Shown here in pieces: positions 1 to 10,873 of a stretch of DNA of 64,000 nucleotides. How positions within the stretch are numbered: the first letter of the stretch is position 1; each line of letters opens with the position of its first letter. A program made the translations under genes and the position numbers. Under the pieces are notes generated by a model that saw only the letters and a list, made by a program, of their open reading frames with translations, was not told the DNA's origin and ran no database searches. Location of the stretch: NCBI RefSeq assembly GCF_000002515.2, contig NC_006041.1, forward strand, positions 372,001-436,000, read 5' to 3'. This DNA is from Kluyveromyces lactis (lineage: Eukaryota > Ascomycota > Saccharomycetes > Saccharomycetales > Saccharomycetaceae).

Positions 1-1
1 T

Positions 2-760
2 GTCAGCAGTTCTTGGGATGGAAAAGTGAAGCTATGGTCTTTGATGAGACCTCAAAGTTTGATGACTATGAGTCCGAACGACACTAATGCTGCTTCAACT
101 CTCAGTAGAACCTCCGCTGTTGCGCCGGTACGTGTACCAATGTCCAATCAGAAAGAGCACCAGCACGCTGATGGAAACAAAGAATGTATCTACCAGGCTA
201 CCTTTTCTCCGCATGATCCAAACCTAGTCTTATGTTCTTCTGGAAATTCATTCATTTCGCTTTACGATCTAAGGGTGCCTAATAATGGGTTACCGCAACA
301 TCAATTTCTTGGCCATGGGGGATTTGAAGCCTTGACCTGTGATTTTAACAAATATAGACCTCATATAATTGCTACGGGTGGAGTGGATAAGATGATAAAA
401 GTATGGGATTTGAGAATGTGCAGAAAAATGCTGTCACAAGGACATCAACCAATCAACATTAATGAAATTCAAGGCCATGAATTAGCCGTTAGAAAAGTGA
501 CATGGTCACCTCATCATAGTAACATGTTACTTTCAACATCATATGATATGACGTGCAGAGTTTGGACAGATCTAAGTGATGATGGTCATGGGCTGACCGG
601 GAAAACGAATAGCATTGATCCAGCCCATGGTTGTAGATTCATATTTATGGAGCATTCCGAGTTCGTTTTTGGAGCAGATTGGAGTTTATGGGGTACGCCA
701 GGCTTTGTTGCTTCGACTGGCTGGGATGGTCAAGTTTGCATTTGGAATGGCATAAGATAG
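2..760 (+). CDS. PEX7: Peroxisomal PTS2 receptor Pex7, 3' part
   Basis: WD40 protein that binds peroxisomal matrix proteins carrying a PTS2 signal and brings them to the import machinery. The reading frame is open to the left edge of the window (WDGKVKLW is read from base 2), so the start codon lies outside; about 250 residues are visible. Several WD repeats can be seen, ending in WD-type dipeptides: IKVWDLRM, CRVWTD and the terminal VCIWNGIR. The blade with FSPHDPNLVLCSSGNS and the insert DPAHGCRFIFMEHSEFVFGADW are typical of Pex7. It faces SRN2 tail to tail, with about 100 bp between the stops. Confidence 0.9.
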   Translation, partial: VSSSWDGKVKLWSLMRPQSLMTMSPNDTNAASTLSRTSAVAPVRVPMSNQKEHQHADGNKECIYQATFSPHDPNLVLCSSGNSFISLYDLRVPNNGLPQHQFLGHGGFEALTCDFNKYRPHIIATGGVDKMIKVWDLRMCRKMLSQGHQPININEIQGHELAVRKVTWSPHHSNMLLSTSYDMTCRVWTDLSDDGHGLTGKTNSIDPAHGCRFIFMEHSEFVFGADWSLWGTPGFVASTGWDGQVCIWNGIR

Positions 761-857
761 CAGTCATTTTAAACACGATTTAATGCTTAATACACTCTTA
801 AAAATCAAAATCTATGTATTTTACATAATAACATCAATAATCAATAATGCACTACAC

Positions 858-1421
858 TCATGGTAATCTCAAAGTATCCTGTTGTTCCCATGTTGCCAAT
901 TTTTCTCGCTGTAGGTGATATTCTGTGCGCTCATTAACATATTGTTCCAAAAACAGGTCAAGAGATTCGTCAGTAACAGGCACTTCGTTAACCATATGAG
1001 AAGATTTTTCATCCAGATTGATCACATTGTGTCGCAGTTGCTTCTTTAGCGCATCGTTGCTGAATTTGCTATTGATCAGAAGATCAAGATCTTGCCATTT
1101 TTTCATGTATTCGAATTCAAGCTTCTTAAAGGAATCTAATTCTCCCTTCAAATGACGCTTATTTTCAGCTAATTTATTCAACCCTTCTATTAACTGTTCA
1201 GCTTGTGCTTTCCACGCCACGGATTTATTTGAAATATCCTGAACTAAGTTATCATTGAAGCGTTTTGCGTATTCTTTAGGCATATCCTGTTGCTGAAGTA
1301 ACTGTTGAATGTCGTTAAAGGTCAAAAGATCCACATTTTGAGGTAGCTCAACATCGGAGCAATGGAGTGATTCGGTAGACTTTGGACGATCTGGCCTAGG
1401 CGGTAATTCAGGTAATGACAT
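858..1421 (-). CDS. SRN2: ESCRT-I subunit Srn2/Vps37
   Basis: 187-residue, mostly helical protein resembling the Mod(r)-domain Vps37 subunit of ESCRT-I, which sorts ubiquitinated cargo into multivesicular bodies. The N-terminus is proline-rich (LPELPPRPDRP). A long charged coiled-coil segment of roughly residues 60-125 follows, with LNKLAENKRHLKGELDSF. The S. cerevisiae protein is slightly longer (about 213 aa). The assignment rests on length, coiled-coil layout and the C-terminal LDLFLEQYVNERTEYHLQREKLA helix. This family diverges fast, so confidence is moderate. Confidence 0.7.
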   Translation of the reverse strand: MSLPELPPRPDRPKSTESLHCSDVELPQNVDLLTFNDIQQLLQQQDMPKEYAKRFNDNLVQDISNKSVAWKAQAEQLIEGLNKLAENKRHLKGELDSFKKLEFEYMKKWQDLDLLINSKFSNDALKKQLRHNVINLDEKSSHMVNEVPVTDESLDLFLEQYVNERTEYHLQREKLATWEQQDTLRLP

Positions 1422-1439
1422 GTTGATAGATTGGTGTTG

Positions 1440-1631
1440 TCATGAACCACTACTGACTTTTGACTTTTGGCTAAGCATAACAAAGTAAGTTCTGATCCAT
1501 TGTTTTTTAAGATCCATTTTAACCTTAAATATGGACTTATAAAAAGAGAAGGTGCAATAACCAAAAGAAATACCCAAAGCCATCCAAAAGGAGGCATCGT
1601 ACGTAGCATTCGAACTAAGTAACATACCCAT
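1440..1631 (-). CDS. Possible small membrane protein, unrecognised
   Basis: 63-codon open frame between SRN2 and RSC8, on the same strand as both. Codon choice looks like yeast coding sequence. The peptide has one hydrophobic stretch (FWMALGISFGYCTFSFY) followed by a basic segment, as in small mitochondrial or ER tail-anchored proteins. A second open frame of about 110 codons covers the same bases in another register (1322-1654), so at least one of the two is accidental. I recognise no family. This is tentative. Confidence 0.22.
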   Translation of the reverse strand: MGMLLSSNATYDASFWMALGISFGYCTFSFYKSIFKVKMDLKKQWIRTYFVMLSQKSKVSSGS

Positions 1632-1676
1632 GAAATAAGCTTCAAGGTATACATTAATTATACACTTTATTTAGTT

Positions 1677-3353
1677 TTATAGGGACCATTTGGTATATAA
1701 CTGAGGTTCAGATTTAGAAATACTTTGAATGTCGATTTCATCATTCTTCTTTAACTCGGTCTCACCTTCGACATCTGCTTTCTCCATTAGGGAGATATCA
1801 GTTTCACTCTTCTGGTCTGATGATAATACAATTCTCTTAGTGATCTGTAGTTCAGCTAAGTGCGAGTTTATGTCTTTTATTTGTTTGGTCAGCTTTAATC
1901 TTTCATTTACCAACCTCTCTGTCTCCTTGAGATAAATTTCTCTTTCAGCCTTCATGGATTTTTCTAGCTGATCAAGTTTCTGGAATTTGAAATCCAGCTT
2001 ATCCAATGTGTTTTCGACAAGGTCTTGTACAACAACTTGCGATTCTTCTATGTACTTTTTTGAGATCCTTTCTGCAGATTTCGGAACGTCTTCATGTAAC
2101 ACTTTATCGTTTAGTCCATCAAGTAGCGATTTTATAGTTGCATCAATTGCATCTGTAGTCCTTATAGGCTTCTCACGATTGTGCTTTACAGAGCCTTGAG
2201 TAGGTAATATTTCATTGATATATTTGTCTTCAATAGGTAAGCTTAAGAATTTTTCAATACACATCTCTAGCGTCTTCGTTCCACCAACATGATCTACAAT
2301 CTTGTCCCATTTGTCTTCATACATTTCTAAACCTTCTAATAATAATAAAAGCTCTTGGTCGGTCCAGGAACTGTTGCTTACCGTACTGTTTTCGGTCAAC
2401 TTGATAAAATCTGATGAGTGAAAATTCGCACCGAAGTGACCTTCTTGGAAGCAGCGCGAACAGATGTTGACATTTTTGGATCTTAGATTATGGTAGCGAA
2501 TTGTAGTGGCATCGTTACCACAACTGAAGCATACGTATTGTTTATTGATTTGCCTTGCTTGTAAATTGAGTTGACGTAAAGCATTGAAGTCATGGATTGT
2601 ATCATAGACATTTTTTCTTAAAGAAAGATTGACTGGGAATGGCTCTGGACGTTTGAATTCCAATTTCTTTTCCTCTTTGTTATCATCTGCAGACTCCGCT
2701 GTGGCATTCGCAGCATCATCTGCTACTGCAGGCGTTGATCCTACGGGAGTCGTTTCGGCCTCAGTAACCTCTGGTGGTACGAACGGTTTCAAACCTTGAG
2801 GTGTATCAAGTACCACCTGGAAATGACCGGTAAAACTAGGACCAACAAGTGATGGTTTAGATCTTGGATCTATTTGATAATTAATTAGACCCCATTTCTC
2901 CAAAAACTGATGAATTTTCAAAACAGATGCCACATCCATAGCAATATTTCTTCTGATGGCAGTCACTGTCAAGTATTCATAAGGAGACAACCTATATGTG
3001 TTTATCATAAAATTCCTAACATCCTTATACGCCTTTGGAGTCTTGAAACGAGACGATTCGTTGAAAAAACTTGGCAACGCTCTTCTTTCCAATTCATGGA
3101 TATCATCAAAATCAAACCAGGCAGCAAATGAAGGAATGATAACAGGGTGCGTCTGTTTTGCCAAAAACCTGCTGGCTTTGTCCTCTAACTTCTTTGCCTC
3201 GGCATCGTAATCGATCTTCGAATTTTCGATCACTATTTGTTGTTGTTGTTGTTGCAAATGTGGAAAAATAGGGCCTGATCCCATCACATCCGCTGGAGAC
3301 CCAGTCTTGACATCAGCTGGTGGTTCAACACTCATAATGGTTTGTTCTCGCAC
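1677..3353 (-). CDS. RSC8: RSC chromatin-remodelling subunit Rsc8 (SWIRM/ZZ/SANT)
   Basis: 558 residues, essentially the length of S. cerevisiae Rsc8 (557). Rsc8 is a core scaffold of the RSC nucleosome-remodelling complex in the nucleus. Domains in order: a SWIRM domain at about residues 68-165 ([19 protein letters not shown]); a ZZ-like zinc site with C275, C278, C298 and C301; a SANT domain at about 328-375 ([21 protein letters not shown]); and a C-terminal coiled coil used for dimerisation. The protein ends in KWSL, close to the family's usual end. Met7 (base 3335) is an equally plausible start. It is divergent from IRC5, as YFR037C/YFR038W are in S. cerevisiae. Confidence 0.96.
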   Translation of the reverse strand: MREQTIMSVEPPADVKTGSPADVMGSGPIFPHLQQQQQQIVIENSKIDYDAEAKKLEDKASRFLAKQTHPVIIPSFAAWFDFDDIHELERRALPSFFNESSRFKTPKAYKDVRNFMINTYRLSPYEYLTVTAIRRNIAMDVASVLKIHQFLEKWGLINYQIDPRSKPSLVGPSFTGHFQVVLDTPQGLKPFVPPEVTEAETTPVGSTPAVADDAANATAESADDNKEEKKLEFKRPEPFPVNLSLRKNVYDTIHDFNALRQLNLQARQINKQYVCFSCGNDATTIRYHNLRSKNVNICSRCFQEGHFGANFHSSDFIKLTENSTVSNSSWTDQELLLLLEGLEMYEDKWDKIVDHVGGTKTLEMCIEKFLSLPIEDKYINEILPTQGSVKHNREKPIRTTDAIDATIKSLLDGLNDKVLHEDVPKSAERISKKYIEESQVVVQDLVENTLDKLDFKFQKLDQLEKSMKAEREIYLKETERLVNERLKLTKQIKDINSHLAELQITKRIVLSSDQKSETDISLMEKADVEGETELKKNDEIDIQSISKSEPQLYTKWSL

Positions 3354-3998
3354 CGCACAATAGCTGCCTCAATTCGTCTCACTATCACAGCAGTAACTGT
3401 CCCTTGTCTTGTTCTCGCTTAACCTATCGCAGGTTTTAACAGATTCTTTTGTCAATTTACACCAATTTCAATGTTGGCGATATTTTGATTTTATTTAATT
3501 GGTGTATATCGTGAATAGTGATCATTGAAAGCAGACAAGAGAGGACTTAAAGTTGATCAGTAATTTACGGGTATGGGAGATGACTGGTGCATTTGTGCCG
3601 GAATCACTTCCATCTGACTATTATGTTCTTGTAATGGCGATTCTTATTGTTTATTCTCACCTCATATTTCAAAGGCTTTCACAAGCCGCATGTTAAGCCA
3701 GAACGAAATGATTAACCAATAAAGAAACTACAGTGTAACATTCCCCCGCTATATCTTCTGAAGATCATTACTCGGTTATATAGTGCTATCAATTGGAGCT
3801 GACTTAAAATGAAGGTTCTTGGAGAGTTTCATTGAAGTATTCAGTCTTATTTACTCTGTTGTTTCTTACCCTCTGAAAGAACGCCAAAATGAATTTCTCA
3901 CTTGGCGTTTTTAAAAACAGAGATGATCAGTGGAAAGCAAGTAGGGTACATCAGCTTAAAGGCCATTGATCACCAACCGAGGGGTGTAGAGATCCAGA
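3354..3998. promoter_or_regulatory. Divergent RSC8/IRC5 promoter region with an upstream ORF
   Basis: 645 bp between two divergent starts. I see no clear TATA box or known factor site. On the IRC5 side a 26-codon upstream ORF runs from 3889 to 3969 (MNFSLGVFKNRDDQWKASRV...) and ends 29 bp before the IRC5 ATG, out of frame with it. Its peptide has a coding-like composition. No TACTAAC branch site is visible that would splice it into IRC5. Confidence 0.5.
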
Positions 3999-6479
3999 AT
4001 GGCTATGGACATTATACAGATGATGAAGCGTGGTTCTGGTGCCCGTGCGAAACCAGTGGCTTCATACAAAGAGAAATCAGAGAACGATTTGACGGCTGAC
4101 GTATATTTGGACAGTGACTCCGACACCGACGTCAAAGATACCACCGATGAACCTATCTGGTTGGATGGTAAGGGGCCGGATGAAGATGATGATACGCTTT
4201 TGGACTCTGATGATTCTGATGGTTCTGATGAGGAGTTAGATGGTTTAATAGATGAGAAGAGTGCCGGTAGGAAGGCTTCATCTGAAGATGCCGCTAAAAA
4301 TGAAGATAGCGATGAGAACTTTGAGAACGATTCACATACTATTAGTTTGAAAATTAAAAAGTTACAAGAGTTTGTCCAGCAAAGTCAAGTGTACTCTAGT
4401 ATTATTGCCGATACTTTACTTGAACGTGCTGGTCAAAATGATGAGGACGAAACTCCGCAGAAGAAGAAACAGAAAAAAGAGGCTATTCAAACCCTCATGA
4501 AGAGAGATGAACCAAAAGATGAAGGTTCACCGTCAACATCACTGTCTTCGTCCTTTATGCAACCGTCATTTCTTAAAAACTGCCAATTGAAACCATACCA
4601 AAAAGAAGGTTTGAATTGGTTGATCACGTTATATGAGAATGGGTTAAATGGGATTCTTGCCGATGAGATGGGTTTGGGTAAAACCATCCAATCAATAGCT
4701 CTATTAGCATTCATTTATGAGATGGACACAAAGGGTCCCTTTCTCATTGCAGCACCATTGAGTACAGTTGAAAACTGGATGAATGAATTTGCAAGGTTCG
4801 CTCCAGATATTCCTGTATTGAAATATTATAATAGCGAAGGGCAAGCTGCAAGACATGCAATGATGGGGAAATTTTTCAAAAACAATAAGGGTGAAGGGGT
4901 TATCATAACATCTTATGAAATTATCATTAGAGATATTGAATTGATTCTCTCATATCAGTGGAAATTTTTGATCGTGGATGAGGGACATCGATTGAAGAAT
5001 ATTAACTGTAAACTAATCCGTGAATTGAAAAGGATAAATACTTCAAATAGACTATTACTCACCGGTACTCCATTGCAAAACAACCTTGGGGAGTTATGGT
5101 CATTATTGAATTTCATATTGCCGAATATCTTTTCCGATTTCGAGATCTTCAACAAATGGTTTGACTTCTCTGACTTGAACCTTGAGAGCTCTTCAGAGAA
5201 ACTCACGAAGATCATCAACGATGAACTAGAGAAGAATTTAATTTCAAACCTTCACACAATATTGAAACCATTCTTATTAAGAAGATTGAAGAAGAATGTT
5301 TTGGCTGGATCTCTTCCTCCAAAGAGAGAATATATCATCACATGTCCTGTGACCCCATTACAGAAGAAATATTACAAACAAGCCTTGAAGGGTAATTTAA
5401 AACAGACCATTCAAAAGCAGGCTATCAAGGACTTTTTCACCTTAAATGCTGAATATATCGGTACGGTTTCCAATAAAAGTATAAGAGATTTCATCGAATG
5501 GAAATTAAGTGCAGATTCACAGGATATACCCAACGATAACATCGGCAAGATGGAAAAGTTATACGACATGCACATTCACAAAGAATTGCTCAACAAGAGA
5601 TTACAAAATATGATGATTCAATTACGGCAAATCGTGAACTCCACTTATTTGTTTTATTTCCCCCTCTTGGAGCCAACAGACCTTACGTTAGAGAATCTAT
5701 TGAAAACTTCTGGAAAATTGCAAGTCTTACAGAAATTGGTACCTGAGCTTATCAAGAAGAAACACAAGGTGCTCATATTTTCCCAATTTGTATCGATGCT
5801 TGATTTGATCGAAGATTGGAGTGAATTAAACAATTTCATATCGTGCAGAATTGACGGGTCCATGCAAAACAATTCTCGTAAAGAGCAAATAGAAGAGTTC
5901 AGCAAGAAGGGATCAAAGGCGAATCTATTCCTACTATCCACTAGGGCTGCAGGTCTCGGTATCAATCTTACTGCTGCAGATTCTGTCATAATTTTTGACA
6001 GTGACTGGAACCCACAAGTTGATCTCCAAGCGATGGACAGGGCACATAGAATAGGCCAAACAAAACCAGTCATTGTATACCGTCTATACTGTGACAACAC
6101 AATTGAAAACGTTATCATGACAAGAGCTGTCAACAAAAGGAAATTGGAAAAGCTTGTCATTCAAATGGGTAAGTTTAATACGTTGAAAAAACTAGCCTTT
6201 AACGAACAAACATTCCTAAAGATGAACGGATCATCTCTAGCCACAACTACGAAGCAAAGTGCCAATAAAGAATTGGTTAAAGAACTCTCACAACTCTTGA
6301 TAAGCAACGAAACAAACCAGGGACAAGCTGACACCAGTAAAATCGAAAACTCTGATGATATCTTGGAAGAAAGTGAGATGAAAGAATTACTAGACAGGTC
6401 TCCGCCCGCATACATACCACACGAGACCCAATTCAATCATATAAGGCTTTTCGAGACCACAACAGGGTTTGATAACTGA
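3999..6479 (+). CDS. IRC5: Snf2-family DNA translocase Irc5 (LSH/HELLS-like)
   Basis: 826 residues. Nuclear ATP-dependent DNA translocase of the LSH/DDM1 branch; in S. cerevisiae Irc5 affects cohesin loading and recombination foci. The N-terminal third is acidic ([29 protein letters not shown]). The helicase core follows: Walker A DEMGLGKT near residues 223-231, Walker B DEGH near 327-330, motif [11 protein letters not shown], and motif [10 protein letters not shown] near 680-687. The core appears uninterrupted. The start is the first in-frame ATG of a cluster (M1, M3, M8 and M9 are all possible). It is a neighbour of RSC8, as in S. cerevisiae. Confidence 0.94.
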   Translation: MAMDIIQMMKRGSGARAKPVASYKEKSENDLTADVYLDSDSDTDVKDTTDEPIWLDGKGPDEDDDTLLDSDDSDGSDEELDGLIDEKSAGRKASSEDAAKNEDSDENFENDSHTISLKIKKLQEFVQQSQVYSSIIADTLLERAGQNDEDETPQKKKQKKEAIQTLMKRDEPKDEGSPSTSLSSSFMQPSFLKNCQLKPYQKEGLNWLITLYENGLNGILADEMGLGKTIQSIALLAFIYEMDTKGPFLIAAPLSTVENWMNEFARFAPDIPVLKYYNSEGQAARHAMMGKFFKNNKGEGVIITSYEIIIRDIELILSYQWKFLIVDEGHRLKNINCKLIRELKRINTSNRLLLTGTPLQNNLGELWSLLNFILPNIFSDFEIFNKWFDFSDLNLESSSEKLTKIINDELEKNLISNLHTILKPFLLRRLKKNVLAGSLPPKREYIITCPVTPLQKKYYKQALKGNLKQTIQKQAIKDFFTLNAEYIGTVSNKSIRDFIEWKLSADSQDIPNDNIGKMEKLYDMHIHKELLNKRLQNMMIQLRQIVNSTYLFYFPLLEPTDLTLENLLKTSGKLQVLQKLVPELIKKKHKVLIFSQFVSMLDLIEDWSELNNFISCRIDGSMQNNSRKEQIEEFSKKGSKANLFLLSTRAAGLGINLTAADSVIIFDSDWNPQVDLQAMDRAHRIGQTKPVIVYRLYCDNTIENVIMTRAVNKRKLEKLVIQMGKFNTLKKLAFNEQTFLKMNGSSLATTTKQSANKELVKELSQLLISNETNQGQADTSKIENSDDILEESEMKELLDRSPPAYIPHETQFNHIRLFETTTGFDN

Positions 6480-6887
6480 ATCAGTTACAATGTACTCCAA
6501 CTATATACATAGCCATAGACATATAATATTCGCAGCACGCGTTATCTTAATCGTACTATTACCCTACCATCACTTATGCGTACCGTATCTTTCTGTTCTC
6601 CTCCCCCCTTGTCCTCCTGTAGAGATGAAAATTGAAAAAGTAGGAATGTATAAATAAAACAGGAACAAAAGAAAGCATTAAGGTGTGTTTTAGAAGCAAA
6701 CCGGAGAGTCTCAGAGCCCAAGGTCCTGCATTGACACTTCTCATTATCTGAAGATTTAATTTAATTTCAATTAAACGCTATTGCAGTTGTCGGTGAGATT
6801 GTCGTTTTAAATTTGACTGGCTGGGATTCAACTTTTAATATAGGCGGAGAAAGGCTAAGGTAAAAGTGTGGAATATCTTTTAGAGAC
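6480..6887 (+). promoter_or_regulatory. Intergenic region upstream of BCY1
   Basis: About 400 bp between IRC5 and BCY1. It contains ACGCGT near 6537 and a C-rich run near 6602 that includes a CCCCT core like the Msn2/4 stress element. A T/A-rich stretch lies close to the BCY1 start. No RNA gene or further ORF is supported here. Confidence 0.35.
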
Positions 6888-8288
6888 ATGGCAACATATC
6901 AAACAGAGCTTGATTTGTTCAAGAACGAAGTCGAGCAGAAACAACCTAATGATTTTTTGCAGTTTGCTGCGAACTATTTTACCAAGAGGCTTGAACAACA
7001 GCGTACTTTTGTGAGGAATCAGGAGTCTTTGGCTTTAAGTAAAGGGATAGTGTTATTTCCTAGCACTTCGAAGCATGATTCAGTAGCAGCTTCTTCTGCC
7101 TCTTTATCACATGGAAGCAGCAAAGCCAATGCTTCACAGTCAGGTATAAGTTCAAGCGGTGTCGATGAAGATGTTTTGTTTAAATCACCTTTTGTTGACC
7201 GTGGCCCACATTCTACACATATTGTTGACCACTTGGACTCAACTCATTCTAACACAACTGCATCTCCTGCAAAAGCAAGTGGCGGTGATGCTCCAGGTAT
7301 ATTCAAGGGTAACTTCAACGTTGGCACGGAATCTCAACGCAAAGTCAACTCATCAGTGGATCCCATGGCCCCAGAACCAACAGCCACGACCCACAGCTTT
7401 CCAAGAAGATCCGTGGTGAACCCTAAACCTTTGCCAATCAACTTCAACGCTCAAAGACGTACTTCAGTAAGTGGAGAAACGTTGCAACCAGATCATTTGG
7501 ATGACTGGAAACCAGAAAACTTCCAAGAGAAATCCCCTGAACAAGTTAGTAGGTTAGAGAAAGCTGTGGGTAAGAACTTCTTGTTCAATAAACTAGACTC
7601 TGATTCAAAGAAGCTCGTTATCAACTCGTTGGAAGAAAAATCAATTCCTCAAGGTAAAGAAATCATCAAGCAAGGTGATGAAGGTGATTATTTCTACATT
7701 GTAGAAGACGGTACTGTGGAATTTTACGTTAATAATCAAAAGGTCAATACCTCTGGACCAGGTTCCTCATTTGGTGAATTGGCATTGATGTACAACAGTC
7801 CAAGAGCAGCTACAGTTATTGCTTCCACAGACTGTATACTATGGGCTTTAGATAGGTTAACGTTCAGGAGAATTCTACTGGGAGGATCTTTCAAGAAGAG
7901 AATCTTGTATGACGACCTATTGAAGAATATCCCTATTCTAAAGTCTTTGTCGACTTATGACCGTGCCAAGCTAGCTGATGCATTAGATACAGAATACTAT
8001 GAAGCAGGTCAAACAATAATCAAAGAAGGTGATACCGGTGAAAATTTCTACTTCATCGAATACGGTGAAGCTGACGTCTCACAAGAAGGCAAAGGTGTCA
8101 TAACAAAGCTTGGCAAGGGTGATTACTTCGGTGAAGTAGCTCTCTTGAATGACTTACCAAGACAAGCGACTGTGACTGCCACTGCTAGAACTAAGGTTGC
8201 AACATTAGGTAAGAGTGGTTTCCAAAGGTTATTGGGACCTGTTGTGGATGTTTTGAAACTTAATGACCCCACTAGATCGAAACATTAA
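6888..8288 (+). CDS. BCY1: cAMP-dependent protein kinase regulatory subunit Bcy1
   Basis: 466 residues, somewhat longer than the S. cerevisiae protein (416). It holds PKA catalytic subunits inactive until cAMP binds. The N-terminal docking/dimerisation segment contains [20 protein letters not shown] Ser/Thr-rich linker follows. The inhibitory site RRTS is at residues 190-193 ([12 protein letters not shown]) and has a phosphorylatable serine, as in type II regulators. Two cyclic-nucleotide domains follow, each with its phosphate-binding cassette: [16 protein letters not shown] and [16 protein letters not shown]. The extra length is in the linker. Confidence 0.97.
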   Translation: MATYQTELDLFKNEVEQKQPNDFLQFAANYFTKRLEQQRTFVRNQESLALSKGIVLFPSTSKHDSVAASSASLSHGSSKANASQSGISSSGVDEDVLFKSPFVDRGPHSTHIVDHLDSTHSNTTASPAKASGGDAPGIFKGNFNVGTESQRKVNSSVDPMAPEPTATTHSFPRRSVVNPKPLPINFNAQRRTSVSGETLQPDHLDDWKPENFQEKSPEQVSRLEKAVGKNFLFNKLDSDSKKLVINSLEEKSIPQGKEIIKQGDEGDYFYIVEDGTVEFYVNNQKVNTSGPGSSFGELALMYNSPRAATVIASTDCILWALDRLTFRRILLGGSFKKRILYDDLLKNIPILKSLSTYDRAKLADALDTEYYEAGQTIIKEGDTGENFYFIEYGEADVSQEGKGVITKLGKGDYFGEVALLNDLPRQATVTATARTKVATLGKSGFQRLLGPVVDVLKLNDPTRSKH

Positions 8289-8554
8289 GTGTATCATATG
8301 TGCGAACGAAAGTACTATTCTAGGTAGATATTTCCTAAACTGTTTTGTTATATACCAACATGTAGAGAGCCTAAGCTACTAACAATATCTGAAGACTAAT
8401 GAAACCCGTTTTCAAGAAGTTGATGCTTTCAGAAATATTGGATTAAGCGCAATTGTAACGTTTATGTAAGTTATTCTGTTGTATATCAGCTGTATCTATA
8501 TATACCTAGATCACATAACCCAATGCCGATTTTATGAACGGAAGTGAGACTTCT

Positions 8555-9004
8555 TTAGAATGGGAAGGGAATGCCAGTATAAAATTCCTTTTGGCAATAC
8601 ATCCAAACCAAAGATGTGGTGGAAACAACCAATGGGCCTAAGAAACCAGTGCCCAACTTGCAAGTACGGAAGATCAATAGTTCAGAACCAAAGTGCAACA
8701 ATGCAATCACATATGAAATGAAAGTCAATTGATAAACGTGGTTCTCGGTTAAGTATAATGCACCGTATAGTCTAATAATACATGAAACCAAAGTCCAGGT
8801 ACCAAAAGTACGTGCGCTCAACGGAGTCGTTTCATTTGGTTTGTTTTCATACACTCTACGGGTTAAATCAATATTGATGTATGTTTGAACCGAATTAAAG
8901 ATCGACACAACAGAGATGAAAAGTAACCATTTAGACAAGTAGCCTGGTGCCAATGATGCCAATGACTTTTGAACACATTCTGAGACTTCTGTGAAACTGA
9001 GCAT
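8555..9004 (-). CDS. ERG28: Sterol biosynthesis scaffold Erg28
   Basis: 149 residues (S. cerevisiae 148). ER membrane scaffold that tethers the C-4 demethylation enzymes Erg25, Erg26 and Erg27 in ergosterol synthesis. About four hydrophobic segments are visible. Family signatures include GYLSKWLLFISVVSIFNSVQ, the ETTPLSARTFGTWT loop and HFGSELLIFRTCKLG. It is divergent from CAP2. A sterol-response-like element lies about 130 bp upstream. Confidence 0.97.
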   Translation of the reverse strand: MLSFTEVSECVQKSLASLAPGYLSKWLLFISVVSIFNSVQTYINIDLTRRVYENKPNETTPLSARTFGTWTLVSCIIRLYGALYLTENHVYQLTFISYVIALLHFGSELLIFRTCKLGTGFLGPLVVSTTSLVWMYCQKEFYTGIPFPF

Positions 9005-9614
9005 TTTGATTATTATTTTCTGTGGCTCTGTCCTAAGTGTTGTACTCTGTCCTTTGATGAACCTAATCCTCGTGAAAGTGGCATTTCGGATATTGTATGG
9101 TGATTTATATACAATTTTGGGTTATAGTGAGCTTAAACGATGATATCAATAAAGATACCAGAAAGAAGATTTATTGATTACGAATGGCTTCATGAATGAT
9201 TGATAGGTCAGTATGGTGTAGCGATTGATCTGCGTTCCATCAATGCTCCTACATTAAGATGACAGGACTGTGAAGATGATTGCAGAAGTCACGTGTGTGA
9301 GATGCAGATATTCATCCAACTATCCGAGGCAGCTGCCGATAAATGGCTAATAGTATTACATTAATGCATTAAGTAGGGGGTACTGTATGCAATTGACAAA
9401 GCTTTTGTTTCCATGCTTCTACTTTATTTTACTAGTGTAAGCGATACTGGCAATGTCTCTCAATAGAAAAATATCATCGATCGTATTGAAAGGAAAACTA
9501 CGAAAGAAATCATTAAAGGAGTAGAAAGGGTAAATGTAAATACATCAAGCAAACTGAAGAAAACTCATTGAGCGTGGTAACTAGTTGTAAATATACTGAA
9601 GATACGGAACTAGA
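9005..9614. promoter_or_regulatory. Divergent ERG28/CAP2 promoter region
   Basis: 610 bp between the divergent starts. Besides the sterol-element candidate it holds one GTCACGTG box at about 9288-9295 (Cbf1/E-box type) and AT-rich stretches near 9110. No small ORF or RNA gene stands out. Confidence 0.45.
9131..9141 (-). promoter_or_regulatory. Candidate sterol response element (Upc2/Ecm22 type)
   Basis: Reading towards ERG28 the sequence is ATCGTTTAAGC. It differs at two positions from the classical ergosterol-gene SRE CTCGTATAAGC and contains the TCGTTTA core used in Upc2/AR1-type sites. It lies about 127 bp upstream of the ERG28 ATG, a normal activator distance. It is a single match by eye. 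Confidence 0.45.
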
Positions 9615-10454
9615 ATGTCTGTGGACGAGAAATATGATGCTGCTTGCGAGCTTTTATACAGATTGGATCCAACAAAGGTGAAAACCCATTTACAGAACCT
9701 TATTGCGTTGGAGCCTGAAATCGCAGAAGGATTACTTTCCTCAATTGATATCCCATTGACCATTAAGAAGGATACCGATGCTAACAACAAAGAATTCTTA
9801 TGTTGCGACTACAACCGTGACATCGATTCTCATAGGTCACCGTGGTCTAACCAGTACTTCCCTGAATTGAGTGCCGAAGATTTGAAAGAAAGTCCTTTTC
9901 CCAGTGAGCCATTGAGAGAACTAGAAGTTGCATGCAACAATTCTTTCGAGTTGTATAGGGACCTATACTACGAGGGTGGTTACACTTCAACGTATCTCTG
10001 GGACGTTGATGAATCAACTGATTTCGCGGGAGTCATTCTTTTCAAGAAAGCTGAATCAGATGATTCTAAATGGGACAGTATCCACGTCATATCTGCCACC
10101 CACGATGAAGAGGGTATGGAAGTCACATATAATGTCACTACAACGGTGATCTTGCACTTGGAAAACCTATCAAAAGAACAACAACTATCATTGTCCGGTA
10201 ATCTAACTAGAGAAAATTCCAAGACCGTAAAATTGCAAAACGTATCTACTGTTGAACAGCTAGTACCCGCTCACTCTTCCAGCTTGGGATCTATGATTGA
10301 AGATATTGAATCTAAGCTTAGATCAATGCTCGAAATCGTGTATTTCGAAAAGACGTTGGATATTTACAACGTGTTGAGAGAACGTAACGATGATTCTACC
10401 AAATTGCAAAAGGAGCAACACTCCGAATTAATTGAAAACTTCCAGAAATTATAA
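9615..10454 (+). CDS. CAP2: F-actin capping protein beta subunit
   Basis: 279 residues (S. cerevisiae Cap2 287). With Cap1 it forms the heterodimer that caps actin barbed ends in cortical patches. The near-invariant family block is present near residues 65-90 ([20 protein letters not shown]), then [25 protein letters not shown] and WDSIHVI. The C-terminal helix is present ([22 protein letters not shown]). It sits between ERG28 and CKA1, matching the YIL034C/YIL035C order. Confidence 0.97.
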
Positions 10455-10873
10455 TCAATTGAATAAATAAAGTAAGAAATTATACACACATACACTACGT
10501 ATAAATGCTAAATGAACACCATTATATTTTGCCGGTTCGTCAGTCAACACAATTATTGGCTAGAATTGTTCTATACATAAAACCGTTACCCTAACTCCTC
10601 ATACTGTAGTTTCGAAATGTCAATTTTTGCAAGAGAGACATGAACTGAAAAGAAATCAGATAACCCAGAAATGAAAATTCCAGTTTGAGTATAGGCATTA
10701 CAAAAGCTTCAAACGTACTGGATTATATACGGTGAGTGGTTTGGATTTCTCGGACTCATTATTACCACTGTTTATAGAAATAGAAAAGGTCAACAAAAAA
10801 CTGGCTGGCAATCGTTCTCGTTGTTAATTTCGTGGTAGTTTTAGAGACTTTCCAGTACATTATTAAAAGGAAG
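10455..10873 (+). promoter_or_regulatory. CKA1 upstream region
   Basis: About 420 bp. An upstream in-frame ATG at 10832 would add 14 residues ([10 protein letters not shown]...) not found in the family, so I treat it as leader. No recognised transcription-factor site or further gene is seen. Confidence 0.35.

Noticed and set aside
1322-1654. 110-codon minus-strand frame with hydrophobic segments overlapping SRN2
   Set aside because: It overlaps the SRN2 start in another frame and shares bases with the 63-codon candidate. No coding bias.
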